Part shown: in pieces, positions 36,150-44,923 of the stretch
How the letters are laid out: each line of letters opens with the position of its first letter
How positions within the stretch are numbered: position 1 is the stretch's first letter
NCBI GenBank assembly: GCA_043813895.1
Contig: JBDRKQ010000125.1
Location: 9,941 to 73,940, forward strand
DNA length: 64,000 nucleotides
Direction of reading: 5' to 3'
DNA from: CAZTAR01 sp043813895
GTDB lineage: Bacteria > Planctomycetota > Phycisphaerae > UBA1845 > UTPLA1
Translations under genes and position numbers: made by a program
The notes under the pieces: generated by a model
The model's input: only the letters and a program-made list of their open reading frames with translations
What the model was told of the DNA's origin: nothing
Databases searched by the model: none

Positions 36150-37511
36150 TCAGACGACGCCCTGGGCCATCATGCTGTCGGCGACTTTGAGGAAGCCGGC
36201 GATATTCGCACCGTTGACGTAGTTGCCGGGGGTGCCGTAGGCCTCGGCCGTCTCGAGGCTGGTCTTGTGGATGCTCTTCATGATGTCGTGGAGCTTGCTG
36301 TCCACTTCTTCACGGCTCCAACTCAGGCGCATCGAGTTCTGCGACATCTCCAATCCCGAGACCGCCACGCCGCCGGCATTGGCCGCCTTGCCAGGACCGT
36401 AGAGGGTTTTACTTTCAATGAACACGTTGACCGCAGCCGGGGTGCTCGGCATGTTGGCGCCCTCGGAGACGCAGTAGCAGCCGTTCTTGACGAGGTTGTT
36501 CGCATCTTCCTCGTTGATTTCGTTCTGCGTGGCGCTGGGCAGGGCCACGTCGCACTTGACCTGCCACAACGGGTTACAGGAGGCCCCCGCCTCTGAGGTT
36601 TGATAAGACGCTTTCGGATACTTGTTGAGGTACTCCTTGATGCGGCCTCGCTTGTTGTTCTTGAGATCCATCACGAACGCCAGCTTCTTCGCGTCGATGC
36701 CTTGCTCGTCCAGGATGTAGCCGGACGAGTCGGACAAAGTCACGACCTTGCCGCCGAGTTGGATCACCTTCTCCGTGGCGTACTGGGCCACGTTGCCCGA
36801 GCCCGACACGACGACAGTCTTGCCCTTGAAAGACTCGCCACGTGTCTTGAGCATTTCCTCAGCGAAGTAGACCTGACCGTAGCCGGTTGCTTCCGGTCGA
36901 ATGAGGCTGCCGCCCCAGGCCAGGCCCTTACCCGTCAGGACGCCCTCGAAGCGGTTCTTGAGCTTCTTGTACTGGCCGAACATGAAGCCGATTTCTCGGC
37001 CGCCGACGCCGATGTCACCGGCAGGCACGTCCGTGTCCGCGCCGATGTGGCGGAACAGCTCGCTCATGAAGCTCTGGCAGAAGCGCATGACCTCGATGTC
37101 GCTCTTGCCCTTGGGATCGAAGTCCGATCCGCCCTTGCCGCCGCCGATTGGCAGCGTGGTCAGGGCGTTCTTGAAGATCTGCTCGAAGCCCAGGAACTTG
37201 ATGATGCCCAGGTTCACCGACGGGTGGAATCGCAGACCGCCCTTGTACGGGCCGATCGCGCTGTTGAACTCGACGCGCATCCCGCGGTTGATCTGCACTT
37301 CGCCGGCGTCGTCCACCCACGGAACGCGGAACATGAGCACCCGCTCGGGTTCCACGATCCGCTCCAGGATCTTCGCCTTCCGGTATTCCGGGTGCTTGTC
37401 CATCACCGGCATTAGCGACTCGACCACCTCGTGCACGGCCTGATGGAATTCCTTCTGCTCCGGGTTCTTGGCGATCACGCCCGCCATGAAATCTGCAACT
37501 GCGTTACCCAT
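36150..37511 (-). CDS. gdhA: Glutamate dehydrogenase, GdhA type
   Basis: A 453-residue hexameric-type glutamate dehydrogenase that interconverts 2-oxoglutarate plus ammonia and glutamate. AAGGAG stands upstream of the ATG. Motifs include RVEFNSAIGPYKGGLRFHPSVN, the catalytic region LTTLPIGGGKGGSDFDPKGKSD, DIGVGGREIGFMFGQYKK, ATGYGQVYFAEE and the nucleotide loop VVSGSGNVAQYATEK. The length and the N-terminal form are those of the NADP-type enzymes of bacteria. It is a single-gene unit with possible operator boxes just upstream. Confidence 0.97.
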   Translation of the reverse strand: MGNAVADFMAGVIAKNPEQKEFHQAVHEVVESLMPVMDKHPEYRKAKILERIVEPERVLMFRVPWVDDAGEVQINRGMRVEFNSAIGPYKGGLRFHPSVNLGIIKFLGFEQIFKNALTTLPIGGGKGGSDFDPKGKSDIEVMRFCQSFMSELFRHIGADTDVPAGDIGVGGREIGFMFGQYKKLKNRFEGVLTGKGLAWGGSLIRPEATGYGQVYFAEEMLKTRGESFKGKTVVVSGSGNVAQYATEKVIQLGGKVVTLSDSSGYILDEQGIDAKKLAFVMDLKNNKRGRIKEYLNKYPKASYQTSEAGASCNPLWQVKCDVALPSATQNEINEEDANNLVKNGCYCVSEGANMPSTPAAVNVFIESKTLYGPGKAANAGGVAVSGLEMSQNSMRLSWSREEVDSKLHDIMKSIHKTSLETAEAYGTPGNYVNGANIAGFLKVADSMMAQGVV

Positions 37512-37931
37512 CTCTTCTGATCTCCTTGTCGTTGAATCAGCACACCCGAAACGGTTGGAGCACTCGGCAGGTGTGGCACGTTGATTCAGCAGCCAATGCC
37601 GGTCTGGAACTACTACTATCCCGGGTCAGTTGAACCGGCGTTTTGAAAGCATCCGGCCCGGTGCTGAGGTACATTCCGCGAGTCGAGCGAGTTTTTGCGC
37701 GGCTCTTCCGCAGCACCCGCGAATCTTACCTGCCAGTTGGCCGATCCGTCGGTCGTTTGAGCGGTTTAATCCCGGATTTTGCAGGCAGCGGCGCTACGGC
37801 TCGCTCCATCGTGAAACGGCAATGTTAGCCTGTCGTCAAGAAAGGGCAAGCAGCGTGCCGTGCTTCAAGCGTGGAGCGGGGCCAACTCGACGGGGCTGAT
37901 CCGAGCCCCGATGCCGCCCTTGGCGCAGAGC
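37512..37931. other. Intergenic region upstream of gdhA
   Basis: The 420 bases contain the gdhA control region with two TGAWTCA boxes (listed separately) and, near 37890-37920, GACGGGGCTGATCCGAGCCC, similar to a stretch near 11195-11220. No gene is supported. Confidence 0.45.
37530..37590 (-). promoter_or_regulatory. Paired TGAWTCA boxes upstream of gdhA
   Basis: CGTTGAATCAGC at 37530-37541 and CGTTGATTCAGC at 37579-37590 are direct repeats spaced 49 bases apart. Each contains the near-palindrome TGA(A/T)TCA. They lie 20-80 bases before the gdhA start and could bind a dimeric regulator of nitrogen metabolism. No factor is assigned. Confidence 0.35.
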
Positions 37932-38600
37932 CTACTCCAAATTGCCCAGGTCCGGACGGGTGAGAAGCTTCTGGAGAAGCAGGTAGTTCACCCCCTTGTA
38001 CTCCGTTACCTCCCCGCTGATCACGAACACGACGGCCTTGGTGCCGCCGGCCGAGATCACCTCCATATCCTCCAGCAGCCGATTCGGCAACAGTCGGATC
38101 GGAAGCTCCGGAGCGCCACGCCCCCGGCTCTCGAAAGAGAGGACCCAGTACTGGTCTTCGCGGGCCAATCGGCCCGGCCTGTCCACCAGCCGATAGCCGT
38201 CCGGCAGGAGCTTCGCGGTCGGAGGCACGATGGCATTCGCCGGCAACGCCGTCGTGCTCACCATCTTCCGCTCCGGCAGACTCGGGTCCGTGGCTGGGAT
38301 CACGACTCGATTCGCGCCTCGTCCGATCTTGGTCAGCTCGCGCAAAATCTCACTCGGGGTCGGCTCTCGTCGAGGGCCCGGGTCACCATCGGTCTTTGCC
38401 GGGTCCTTGTCTTTCGGAGCTTCCTCGGCCGACGCCGGCTGAGTACTGGCGGGTCTGCTCGTCGCCGTGTCCTCTCCAGGCTTGGAAGGGGGCTGAGGCG
38501 AAGATTGCCCCGTGACGAGGGCCGTCGAGCCCAGCAAGACCGTCAGACCGGCCAACGCGATGATTCGCAGGAAGCAATAGGGTCCCCATGTGTTACGCAT
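37932..38600 (-). CDS. Exported or anchored protein of unknown function
   Basis: A 222-residue protein; AAGGAG nine bases before the ATG fixes the start (the frame to 38765 is longer but unsupported). Residues 1-32 form a signal peptide or anchor (FLRIIALAGLTVLLGSTALVTG). A Pro/Ser/Lys-rich linker (33-80) leads to a soluble domain (85-222) with LLPDGYRLVDRPGRLAREDQYWVLSFESRG and VFVISGEVTEYKGVNYLLLQKLL, a pattern of a small beta-rich domain. It recalls planctomycete outer-membrane or LptA-neighbour proteins, but I do not recognise a family. Confidence 0.7.
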   Translation of the reverse strand: MRNTWGPYCFLRIIALAGLTVLLGSTALVTGQSSPQPPSKPGEDTATSRPASTQPASAEEAPKDKDPAKTDGDPGPRREPTPSEILRELTKIGRGANRVVIPATDPSLPERKMVSTTALPANAIVPPTAKLLPDGYRLVDRPGRLAREDQYWVLSFESRGRGAPELPIRLLPNRLLEDMEVISAGGTKAVVFVISGEVTEYKGVNYLLLQKLLTRPDLGNLE

Positions 38601-38679
38601 GACACGATCTCCTTGCCTTCGACCTGCCGCGATCGTTGCCACATCGTACCCTGAACCGGCGATCCACGCATCCACCCAC

Positions 38680-40959
38680 CTATCGGCTGAGCAAACGTCG
38701 CAGCTCTTCGGGGTCTGTCGTCGGTGACCGGCAGGCGTAGTCGCGGCACACGTAGGCCGCCGCACGATCCTGGATGAGGACCTTCCCTGCCAGCAGGGGG
38801 ATGCGTTTGGCCGCAGCCTCCGCTTCGATCCCGCCCGCCGCCATGCCGGCGAACACGACGTTCGGCACGTACGTCTGCCATGCCGCCCGAACCAGGGGCT
38901 CCATGTTACCTCCGCCGGTCCCCTCAGCGCTGGCGGCTCCGTCGCTCCCCACGAATGCCAATTCCACCGGCCGCCGGTGATAGAAGTCCAAGGCCGACAG
39001 CATGTATTCGGACTGGTGGGGCGACGCCGCGAGTTGGGCGGAGAATGCGCGAATCTCTCGCTGCGCCTCTTCTGCCAGGTCCTTGCGACCCAGCAAGACC
39101 GACAGCCGCAGCAGGTTCCGCAGTTGCACGGAGTTGCCTGACGGGATCGCGGCGTCGTTGCAGTCCTTCCCCCGGACCAGCAGCCTCTCTCCGTCGGCGG
39201 GCGAGAAGAAGAACCCGCCTTCCGCCTCGTCCCGGAATCGTCCGAGCACCTGGTCGTTCAACTCAACGGCCGCATCGAGCCACCTCAACTCGAACGTCGT
39301 TTCGTATAGAGTCAACAGGGCGGAGATCATGAAGGCATGGTCGTCCAAGAATCCCGGCGTGTGCGTCTTGCCACCGCGATACGTCCGCTGTAAACGCCCG
39401 TCCTGTGTCATCCTGGACAGCACGAACTCCGCCGCGCGAACGGCTGAATCGCGATACCGTTCGTCATCGAGGACGCGATAGCCCCGCGCCATGCTCTCGA
39501 TCATCAGGCCGCTCCACGCCGCCAGCACTTTGTCATCGAGGTGCGGCTTCACGCGGCGTTCACGGATCGCCAGGAGCTTCTGCCGCGACGACGTCAGTCT
39601 GGCCTCCGACTGCTCAACCGACAGGCCGTGCTGCTTCGCCACGACGTCCATCGGCCGCGGGATGTTCAGGATGTTGTGCCCTTCCCAGTTGCCGTCTTCC
39701 GTCACGTCGTAGTAGTCGCAGAAGAGGGCGGCCTCTTCATCGCCCAGGGCGCTGACGATTTCCACTTTTGACCAGACGTAGAACTTGCCCTCCTCCCCTT
39801 CGCTGTCGGCGTCGCGCGAGGAGTAGTATCCGCCCTCGGGAGATTGGAGATCGGCGATCACGTAGTCCAGAATCTCCCGCGCGATTCGGGCATACAGCGG
39901 CTTGTGCGTCAACTGATGCGACTTGAGGTAGATATCCGACACGAGCGCCTGGTCGTAGAGCATTTTCTCGAAGTGCGGGACTAACCAGTCCGTGTCTGTG
40001 GAATAGCGCGCGATCCCGCCGCCGAGTTGATCGTAGATGCCGCCTTGGGCCATCTTATCGAGCGTCAACTCGACGAGCCGGAGCAACTCCGTGCGCGGCC
40101 GGCTTCCGTCCGCGTTGCCGAGCGAATCGTGATAAGCCCGCAGCATCAGGTCCATGGCCATCGACGGAGGGAACTTGTTGGTCCCGCCGCCGCTAATCCC
40201 CCCCTTGATCGGGTCGAACGCCCGCGCGATTTCCGCCGTGGTGCGGATGACCAACGCATGAGGGACCGTAACCGCACCGGGCTCGCTCACGGCCAGCTTC
40301 CGCACGGCATCGGTCAACGTGTCGGCTTGTTGGGCGACCTTTTCCCGCTCGTCCCGCCAGACGTGCGAGAGATACATGAGCACCTCGCGAAAGCCCGGCC
40401 GGCCCCACCGGCTCTCCGGCGGGAAGTACGTCCCGGCGTAGAACGGCTTGAGATCCGGCGTCAGCCAGACGGACATCGGCCAACCGCCCGAGCCGGTGAA
40501 TAGCTGTGTCGCCTTCATGTAGACGTCGTCGAGGTCCGGCCGTTCTTCACGGTCAACCTTGATGCAAACGAAGTGCGCGTTCATGAGCGCGGCGATCTCT
40601 TCGTTCTCGAAGCTCTCGCGTTCCATCACGTGGCACCAGTGGCACGCCGAGTACCCGATCGACAGGAAGATCGGTTTGTCTTCTCGCTTGGCTTCCTGGA
40701 TTGCCTCGGCGCCCCATTCGTGCCAGTCCACCGGATTGTGCGCATGCTGGAGCAGGTACGGGCTCGTGGCATGAATCAGCCGGTTCGTGTGTTTGTGTGG
40801 CGCTGTCGTCGTCATTGCTTGATCCTTTGCATGCCGGTTGGCCGCTGCCATGGCTTTGTCGTCTGTGCCGCTCCGTGCGTGTACGACCCCCCATGCCGCC
40901 ACAGTTGCGGCGAGCACGACGCCTGCCAGAGCTTTGCCGGGTCTGCTCATTCTGCTCAT
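38680..40959 (-). CDS. YyaL-type thioredoxin-domain protein
   Basis: A 759-residue protein of the YyaL/SPATA20 family. The N-terminus is an added membrane anchor (GKALAGVVLAATVAAWGVV), followed by the family start NRLIHATSPYLLQHAHNPVDWHEWG. The thioredoxin-like domain has a CHWC redox motif in SIGYSACHWCHVMERESFEN. The rest is an alpha/alpha-barrel, as in N-acyl-glucosamine epimerase-like folds, with GGIYDQLGGGIARYSTD, WLVPHFEKMLYDQA and EGHNILNIP. Function is unknown in bacteria; roles in thiol redox or glycan handling are guesses. The start could also be 40815 (MTTTAPHKH, with AAAGGA), which lacks the anchor. Confidence 0.85.
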   Translation of the reverse strand: MSRMSRPGKALAGVVLAATVAAWGVVHARSGTDDKAMAAANRHAKDQAMTTTAPHKHTNRLIHATSPYLLQHAHNPVDWHEWGAEAIQEAKREDKPIFLSIGYSACHWCHVMERESFENEEIAALMNAHFVCIKVDREERPDLDDVYMKATQLFTGSGGWPMSVWLTPDLKPFYAGTYFPPESRWGRPGFREVLMYLSHVWRDEREKVAQQADTLTDAVRKLAVSEPGAVTVPHALVIRTTAEIARAFDPIKGGISGGGTNKFPPSMAMDLMLRAYHDSLGNADGSRPRTELLRLVELTLDKMAQGGIYDQLGGGIARYSTDTDWLVPHFEKMLYDQALVSDIYLKSHQLTHKPLYARIAREILDYVIADLQSPEGGYYSSRDADSEGEEGKFYVWSKVEIVSALGDEEAALFCDYYDVTEDGNWEGHNILNIPRPMDVVAKQHGLSVEQSEARLTSSRQKLLAIRERRVKPHLDDKVLAAWSGLMIESMARGYRVLDDERYRDSAVRAAEFVLSRMTQDGRLQRTYRGGKTHTPGFLDDHAFMISALLTLYETTFELRWLDAAVELNDQVLGRFRDEAEGGFFFSPADGERLLVRGKDCNDAAIPSGNSVQLRNLLRLSVLLGRKDLAEEAQREIRAFSAQLAASPHQSEYMLSALDFYHRRPVELAFVGSDGAASAEGTGGGNMEPLVRAAWQTYVPNVVFAGMAAGGIEAEAAAKRIPLLAGKVLIQDRAAAYVCRDYACRSPTTDPEELRRLLSR

Positions 40960-41202
40960 TCGGGTGTTACGGGAGGGCGAGGGCGTTGCGGGACTGGTTC
41001 GCCCGGTGCTCCTGTCCCTCGGCACTTGGAGTCCAGGGTTTCGGGGATCATAGGCCCCGACACCACCCCCGGCCACGAGATTCGAGGCCCCTTGGATTGG
41101 ACCTTCGGCACCTGTTTCTACTGTGCAAACACGGGCTTCTGCGCCCGTGCCATCTGGCGAGACGTGGATGCCACGGAGAATCCCGCGGTGAGCTGCCGCT
41201 CG

Positions 41203-41688
41203 TTATGGCGCTTCATGACCACAGTTCCAGCAGATGTCGAAGTTGCCGGGATTCTCCTCGCCGCAGCCGGCGCATTGCCAGTCCGCGCGGACCGTCTCGT
41301 TGCAGACCGGAGGCGGCTCCCCCAAAGCCTGGCGCCGGAGGAGGTCGATCACATCGAAGTAGTTGTCTCGCGGTACCGCGATGCGCCCGTGGGTGTCCAC
41401 CGTTCCCATCTGTCCCATCATCGTTTCGCCGGGCCGCAGGACTTCCAGGTAAGGAACTTGAACGCTCTTGAGCATCGCAATCACCTTCGGCTCGACTCGG
41501 ACTTCCTTGCCGAGGAAGATCAGCACGGGAAAGTCTCCCGGTGGGATGTACTCCTCCATCGAGAACGGCTTTCCGCACTCGGGACATCGATGCGAGCCGA
41601 GACCGGCCAGAGGATACCGGCACTTTCGGCAGAGGAGGCCGAGGTCCGGGACAGGGAGGACTTCTGGATCGAAGGTCATGGCCGACAT
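41203..41688 (-). CDS. Small double zinc-ribbon protein
   Basis: A 161-residue protein with two Cys4 ribbons: CRKCRYPLAGLGSHRCPECG near the N-terminus and CAGCGEENPGNFDICWNCG near the C-terminus (the latter like RanBP2/DUF2007-type ribbons). Between them is a compact domain (VLIFLGKEVRVEPKVIAMLKSV...GRIAVPRDNYFDVIDLLRR). The first ribbon is the planctomycete CxxCxYxLxGL type. ATG 41688 or 41679 are both possible; longer frames run through a repeat. Role unknown, perhaps nucleic acid or protein binding. Confidence 0.7.
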   Translation of the reverse strand: MSAMTFDPEVLPVPDLGLLCRKCRYPLAGLGSHRCPECGKPFSMEEYIPPGDFPVLIFLGKEVRVEPKVIAMLKSVQVPYLEVLRPGETMMGQMGTVDTHGRIAVPRDNYFDVIDLLRRQALGEPPPVCNETVRADWQCAGCGEENPGNFDICWNCGHEAP

Positions 41689-41710
41689 TCTACAGCGGCT
41701 TGCGTGTTCT

Positions 41711-41831
41711 TGTAGCGGCCGACGCCCCTGTCGGCCGGGGCCGGTGGTGCTGCTCGTCGTCGGCCACAGGGGGCCGATGCTCCGCTCGACATCCGGCATG
41801 GGGGTCGGACGCTCCGCTCGACGTCCGGCTA
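41711..41831. repeat. Dispersed repeat, family A (expanded copy)
   Basis: Starts TGTAGCGGCCGACGCCCCTG like the copy at 31436 and then has GGCCGATGCTCCGCTCGACA and GGTCGGACGCTCCGCTCGAC, so internal parts are duplicated. It ends exactly at the stop codon of the ferredoxin gene (GGCTAC), so the stop itself may derive from the repeat. Confidence 0.75.
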
Positions 41832-42233
41832 CTTGTACTCGAGCGTCTTCGTAGGGCAGAAAGTCGCGCAAGCCGGCTCGTCGTCACGGCAGAGATCGCA
41901 CTTCACGGCGATACCGGTGTTCAGCTCGTGCGCGATGTGCCCGAAGGGACAGGCGATCGAGCAGAGTCCGCAACCGATGCAGCGTTGCTCGTTGACTTCG
42001 ATGGCCGCAGTGACGGCGTTTCGGGCGAGGGCTTCGACGGGGCAGACCTTGACGCATGCCGCATCGTCGCACTGGAAGCACGTGATGATCTGGTTCTTCC
42101 CTTCGCCGAACATAAATGCGCGAATTCGCGCGATGCCGGGTCCGCCCCGCGCCGCGTGCTTAAAGGAACAGGCCAACTCGCAGGTGCGACAGGCCGTGCA
42201 GCGGGAAGGTGTGATGGTCAGTGTCTTCTGCAT
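41829..42233 (-). CDS. Polyferredoxin, HycB/CooF-like
   Basis: A 134-residue iron-sulfur protein with ligands for four [4Fe-4S] clusters: CTACRTCELACSFKH, CFQCDDAACVKVCP, CIGCGLCSIACPFGH and CDLCRDDEPACATFCP. GAGGAA lies upstream of the ATG. This is the electron-transfer subunit type found with hydrogenases, formate dehydrogenases and aldehyde oxidoreductases. It is the last gene of the operon that starts with the oxidoreductase genes and probably wires the NuoEFG-like module to another redox partner. Its stop codon coincides with the edge of a repeat. Confidence 0.85.
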   Translation of the reverse strand: MQKTLTITPSRCTACRTCELACSFKHAARGGPGIARIRAFMFGEGKNQIITCFQCDDAACVKVCPVEALARNAVTAAIEVNEQRCIGCGLCSIACPFGHIAHELNTGIAVKCDLCRDDEPACATFCPTKTLEYK

Positions 42234-42247
42234 TGGTCCGTTCCTCT

Positions 42248-43063
42248 TCAACGCGGCAGATCTGCAAGGCCCCCCGTTGCGGCCCCCACGCTCTCGAACG
42301 CCGATCTGATCGTACTAACAGTCTGTTGCCTGGAGCAGTCCGGGCAGGTCATGAAGTAGTCGGGATCGAGACCGGCCTTTGTCGCTTCAAACTCCAGTTG
42401 CCTCTCGGGCATGATGGGTCGCCCGCACGATGCGCACTTCACCATCTTGAAGGCATGATCCCATATCTTGCGGACGTCGTCGGTGTCCTCAAACGGGATC
42501 GCGCCGGTCGGACAGATGTGCGCACAGCTCGCACAACCGATGCAGTCCGGCGGCGGTTGCTTGAACGGGGCGGCGATCATCTTCTCGATGCCGCGGCCGG
42601 CAGTGCCAATGGCATTGCACCCCTTCACGGCGCACACGCGAACGCACAGGCCGCAGAGGATGCAAATGGTGTCCGTCTTGTTCTTCTTGAAAGACGTCGC
42701 GGTGATACCGTACTGAGCGGCGAGCTTCTGGATGACTGTGGACTCGGGGCACCTGGCAAGAAGCAAGTCGAGCAGCGTCCGGCGTACGTTGTGAATCTCC
42801 GCGTTGTCGGTCGTGACCTGAAGGCCTTCTTCGACAGGATAGAGGCAGGACGTGACCAGCCCCTTCCAGCCCTTCCAGTCCGGATGCGTGATCTCCACGA
42901 GACACAGCCGGCACGCGCCGACCGGCTCCAGGGCGTCGTGGTTGCAGAGCGTCGGGATGGAGATGCCCTCCCGGGTGGCGACCTGGAGAATGGTCATCCC
43001 CTCGGCCGCCTGGAAGAACCGGTCGTCGATTTCAAGACTGATCGTTTTCTCACTCGCCATCAA
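42248..43063 (-). CDS. NuoG/HoxU-like iron-sulfur subunit
   Basis: A 271-residue protein. An N-terminal [2Fe-2S] plant-ferredoxin fold has CNHDALEPVGACRLCLVEI and a following TSC. Ferredoxin-like [4Fe-4S] motifs follow: CILCGLCVRVCAVKGC and CIGCASCAHICPTGA. The C-terminus (residues 225-265) carries CASCG and CPDCS pairs, a rubredoxin-like zinc or iron knuckle. It lacks the molybdopterin-type body of NuoG and the H-cluster of HydA, and so matches HoxU or the small chain of bifurcating flavin modules. Its stop overlaps the NuoF-like start by four bases. Confidence 0.88.
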   Translation of the reverse strand: MMASEKTISLEIDDRFFQAAEGMTILQVATREGISIPTLCNHDALEPVGACRLCLVEITHPDWKGWKGLVTSCLYPVEEGLQVTTDNAEIHNVRRTLLDLLLARCPESTVIQKLAAQYGITATSFKKNKTDTICILCGLCVRVCAVKGCNAIGTAGRGIEKMIAAPFKQPPPDCIGCASCAHICPTGAIPFEDTDDVRKIWDHAFKMVKCASCGRPIMPERQLEFEATKAGLDPDYFMTCPDCSRQQTVSTIRSAFESVGAATGGLADLPR

Positions 43064-44919
43064 ACCACCTCTACGGCATCAACGGAGCAGACGTTTCGAC
43101 AAGCGCCGCACCGGGTACATATCTCATTGTCGATCCTGTGCGCCGCTTTCCGCTCGCCCATGATGCAATCCACGGGGCACGCCTTGATACAGAGCCCGCA
43201 GCCGACGCACTTCTCCTCCAAAATCTGAAACGAGAACAGATTCCGGCACACGCCCGCGCGACACTTCTTATCTCTGATGTGCTCCTCGTACTCGTCACGG
43301 AAGTATCGCAGCGTGCTGAGGACGGGGTTCGGCGCGGACTTGCCCAGCGCGCAGAGCGACGCCTTCACGATGACCTCGCTGAGCGCCTCGATCTGCGCGA
43401 GGTCGCCCGGCTTGCCCTCGCCGCGACAGATGGCCTCGACCGCCTGGTGAAGCTGGTGTACGCCCTCGCGGCAGGGGAGGCACTTGCCGCAGGACTCGTC
43501 CACGAGGAATTTGAGGAAGTACCTCGCGAGGTCGACCATGCAGGTGCGGTCGTCCATGACGATCATGCCGCCGGAGCCCATCATGGAGCCGGCCTCGGTC
43601 AGCGTGTCGAAATCGACCGGAAGATCGAGCCTGCTCTCCGGCAGACAGCCGCCCGAGGGGCCGCCGGTCTGCACGCCCTTGAACGGACGGTCGCCGATGA
43701 TGCCGCCGCCGATGTCGTAGATGATCTCGCGAAGCGTGATGCCCATCGGTACTTCCACGAGGCCCGTATTCTTGACCTTGCCGACGAGCGAAAAGGCTTT
43801 CGTGCCGGTGCTTTTCTTCGTGCCGAGGGCGGCGAACTTCTCGTGTCCCTCGGTGATGATCCACGGGACGTTGGCCCAGGTCTCGACGTTGTTGAGCACG
43901 GTGGGCAGGTCGTACAGCCCCTTGATGACGGAGTGGACGTACTTGGCCCGGGGTTCGCCGACTTCGCCGGCGACGGACTTCATCAGTGCGGAGGACTCGC
44001 CGCAGACAAACGCGCCGCCGCCGCGCGCGATCTCGATGTCGTACGAGAAGTCAGTGCCAAGGATATTGTCACCCAGCAGGCCGCGTTCGCGCGCTTGCGA
44101 AAGGGCGATGCCCAGGTGCTTGACCGCAAGCGGATACTCTTCACGCACATAGATGTAGCCCTGGGCCGCACCGACCGCCCACGCGCCGATGATCATCCCT
44201 TCGATGACGGCGTGCGGGTCTCCTTCGCAGATGCTGCGGTCCATGAACGCGCCGGGATCGCCCTCGTCCGCGTTGCAGAGCACGTACCTGGTGTCGGCGG
44301 GGGCGTTGCGGCAGGTCTTCCACTTGCGGCCCGTCGGGAATCCACCGCCGCCTCGGCCGCGGAGGCCGGACTTCGCGACCGCCTCGACGACCTCCTCGGG
44401 TTTCATCTTCGTTAACGCCTTGGCGAGCCCGGCATAACCGCCGCCGGCAATGTAGTCGTCGATGTTGCCGGGATCGATCTTGCCGATGTTGCGAAGCGCG
44501 ATGCGATGTTGTTTGCTGTAGAAGGGGATCTCGGTGTACTTCTGCATCCGCTTCTTGGTGTTCGGATCGCGATAGAGCAGTCGCTCGACGACCTCGCCGC
44601 GGACCAGCGTTTTCTCGACGATCTCCTGGACATCCTTGGGTTTCTTGACGCCCTTGTAGAAGATGCCTTCGGGTTGGATGACGACGAGCGGGCCCTTCTC
44701 GCAGAAGCCGTGGCATCCCGTGGTCTTCAGGGCGAGCTTCAGCTTCACGTCAAGCTTCTTCCGGCGGATGGCGCGATCAAGGCCTTCGAGGACTTCAAGG
44801 CTGCCGTTCGCCAGACAGCCCGTGCCCGCGCAGACGAGCACCTCCGTCCGGATCGCGGCGCGTTGGTCCCGTGCCTTCTTGGCTGTCTGCTGGAGGGCCT
44901 TCACACTGTTGATACGCAT
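43060..44919 (-). CDS. NuoF/HydB-like NAD(P)-reactive flavoprotein
   Basis: A 619-residue FMN and NAD(P)-binding subunit. An N-terminal thioredoxin-like [2Fe-2S] domain (CAGTGCLANGS, then GCHGFCEKGP) is followed by the FMN/NAD domain (SGLRGRGGGGFPTGRKW, CNADEGDPGAFMDR, GGGAFVCGESSALM), the SLBB domain, CGKCLPCREG for [4Fe-4S], and a C-terminal 2x[4Fe-4S] ferredoxin (CVGCGLCIKACPVDC, CTRCGACRNVCSVDA). This full set is that of HydB/HoxF-like subunits of electron-bifurcating complexes, not the shorter NuoF of complex I. The start at 44919 (MRINSVKALQQ) follows the NuoE-like stop by four bases. Confidence 0.92.
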   Translation of the reverse strand: MRINSVKALQQTAKKARDQRAAIRTEVLVCAGTGCLANGSLEVLEGLDRAIRRKKLDVKLKLALKTTGCHGFCEKGPLVVIQPEGIFYKGVKKPKDVQEIVEKTLVRGEVVERLLYRDPNTKKRMQKYTEIPFYSKQHRIALRNIGKIDPGNIDDYIAGGGYAGLAKALTKMKPEEVVEAVAKSGLRGRGGGGFPTGRKWKTCRNAPADTRYVLCNADEGDPGAFMDRSICEGDPHAVIEGMIIGAWAVGAAQGYIYVREEYPLAVKHLGIALSQARERGLLGDNILGTDFSYDIEIARGGGAFVCGESSALMKSVAGEVGEPRAKYVHSVIKGLYDLPTVLNNVETWANVPWIITEGHEKFAALGTKKSTGTKAFSLVGKVKNTGLVEVPMGITLREIIYDIGGGIIGDRPFKGVQTGGPSGGCLPESRLDLPVDFDTLTEAGSMMGSGGMIVMDDRTCMVDLARYFLKFLVDESCGKCLPCREGVHQLHQAVEAICRGEGKPGDLAQIEALSEVIVKASLCALGKSAPNPVLSTLRYFRDEYEEHIRDKKCRAGVCRNLFSFQILEEKCVGCGLCIKACPVDCIMGERKAAHRIDNEICTRCGACRNVCSVDAVEVV

Positions 44920-44923
44920 ATCT

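Noticed and set aside
37572..37590. Possible sigma-54 promoter (TGGCACG) upstream of gdhA
   Set aside because: The required TTGC element is missing at the right spacing.
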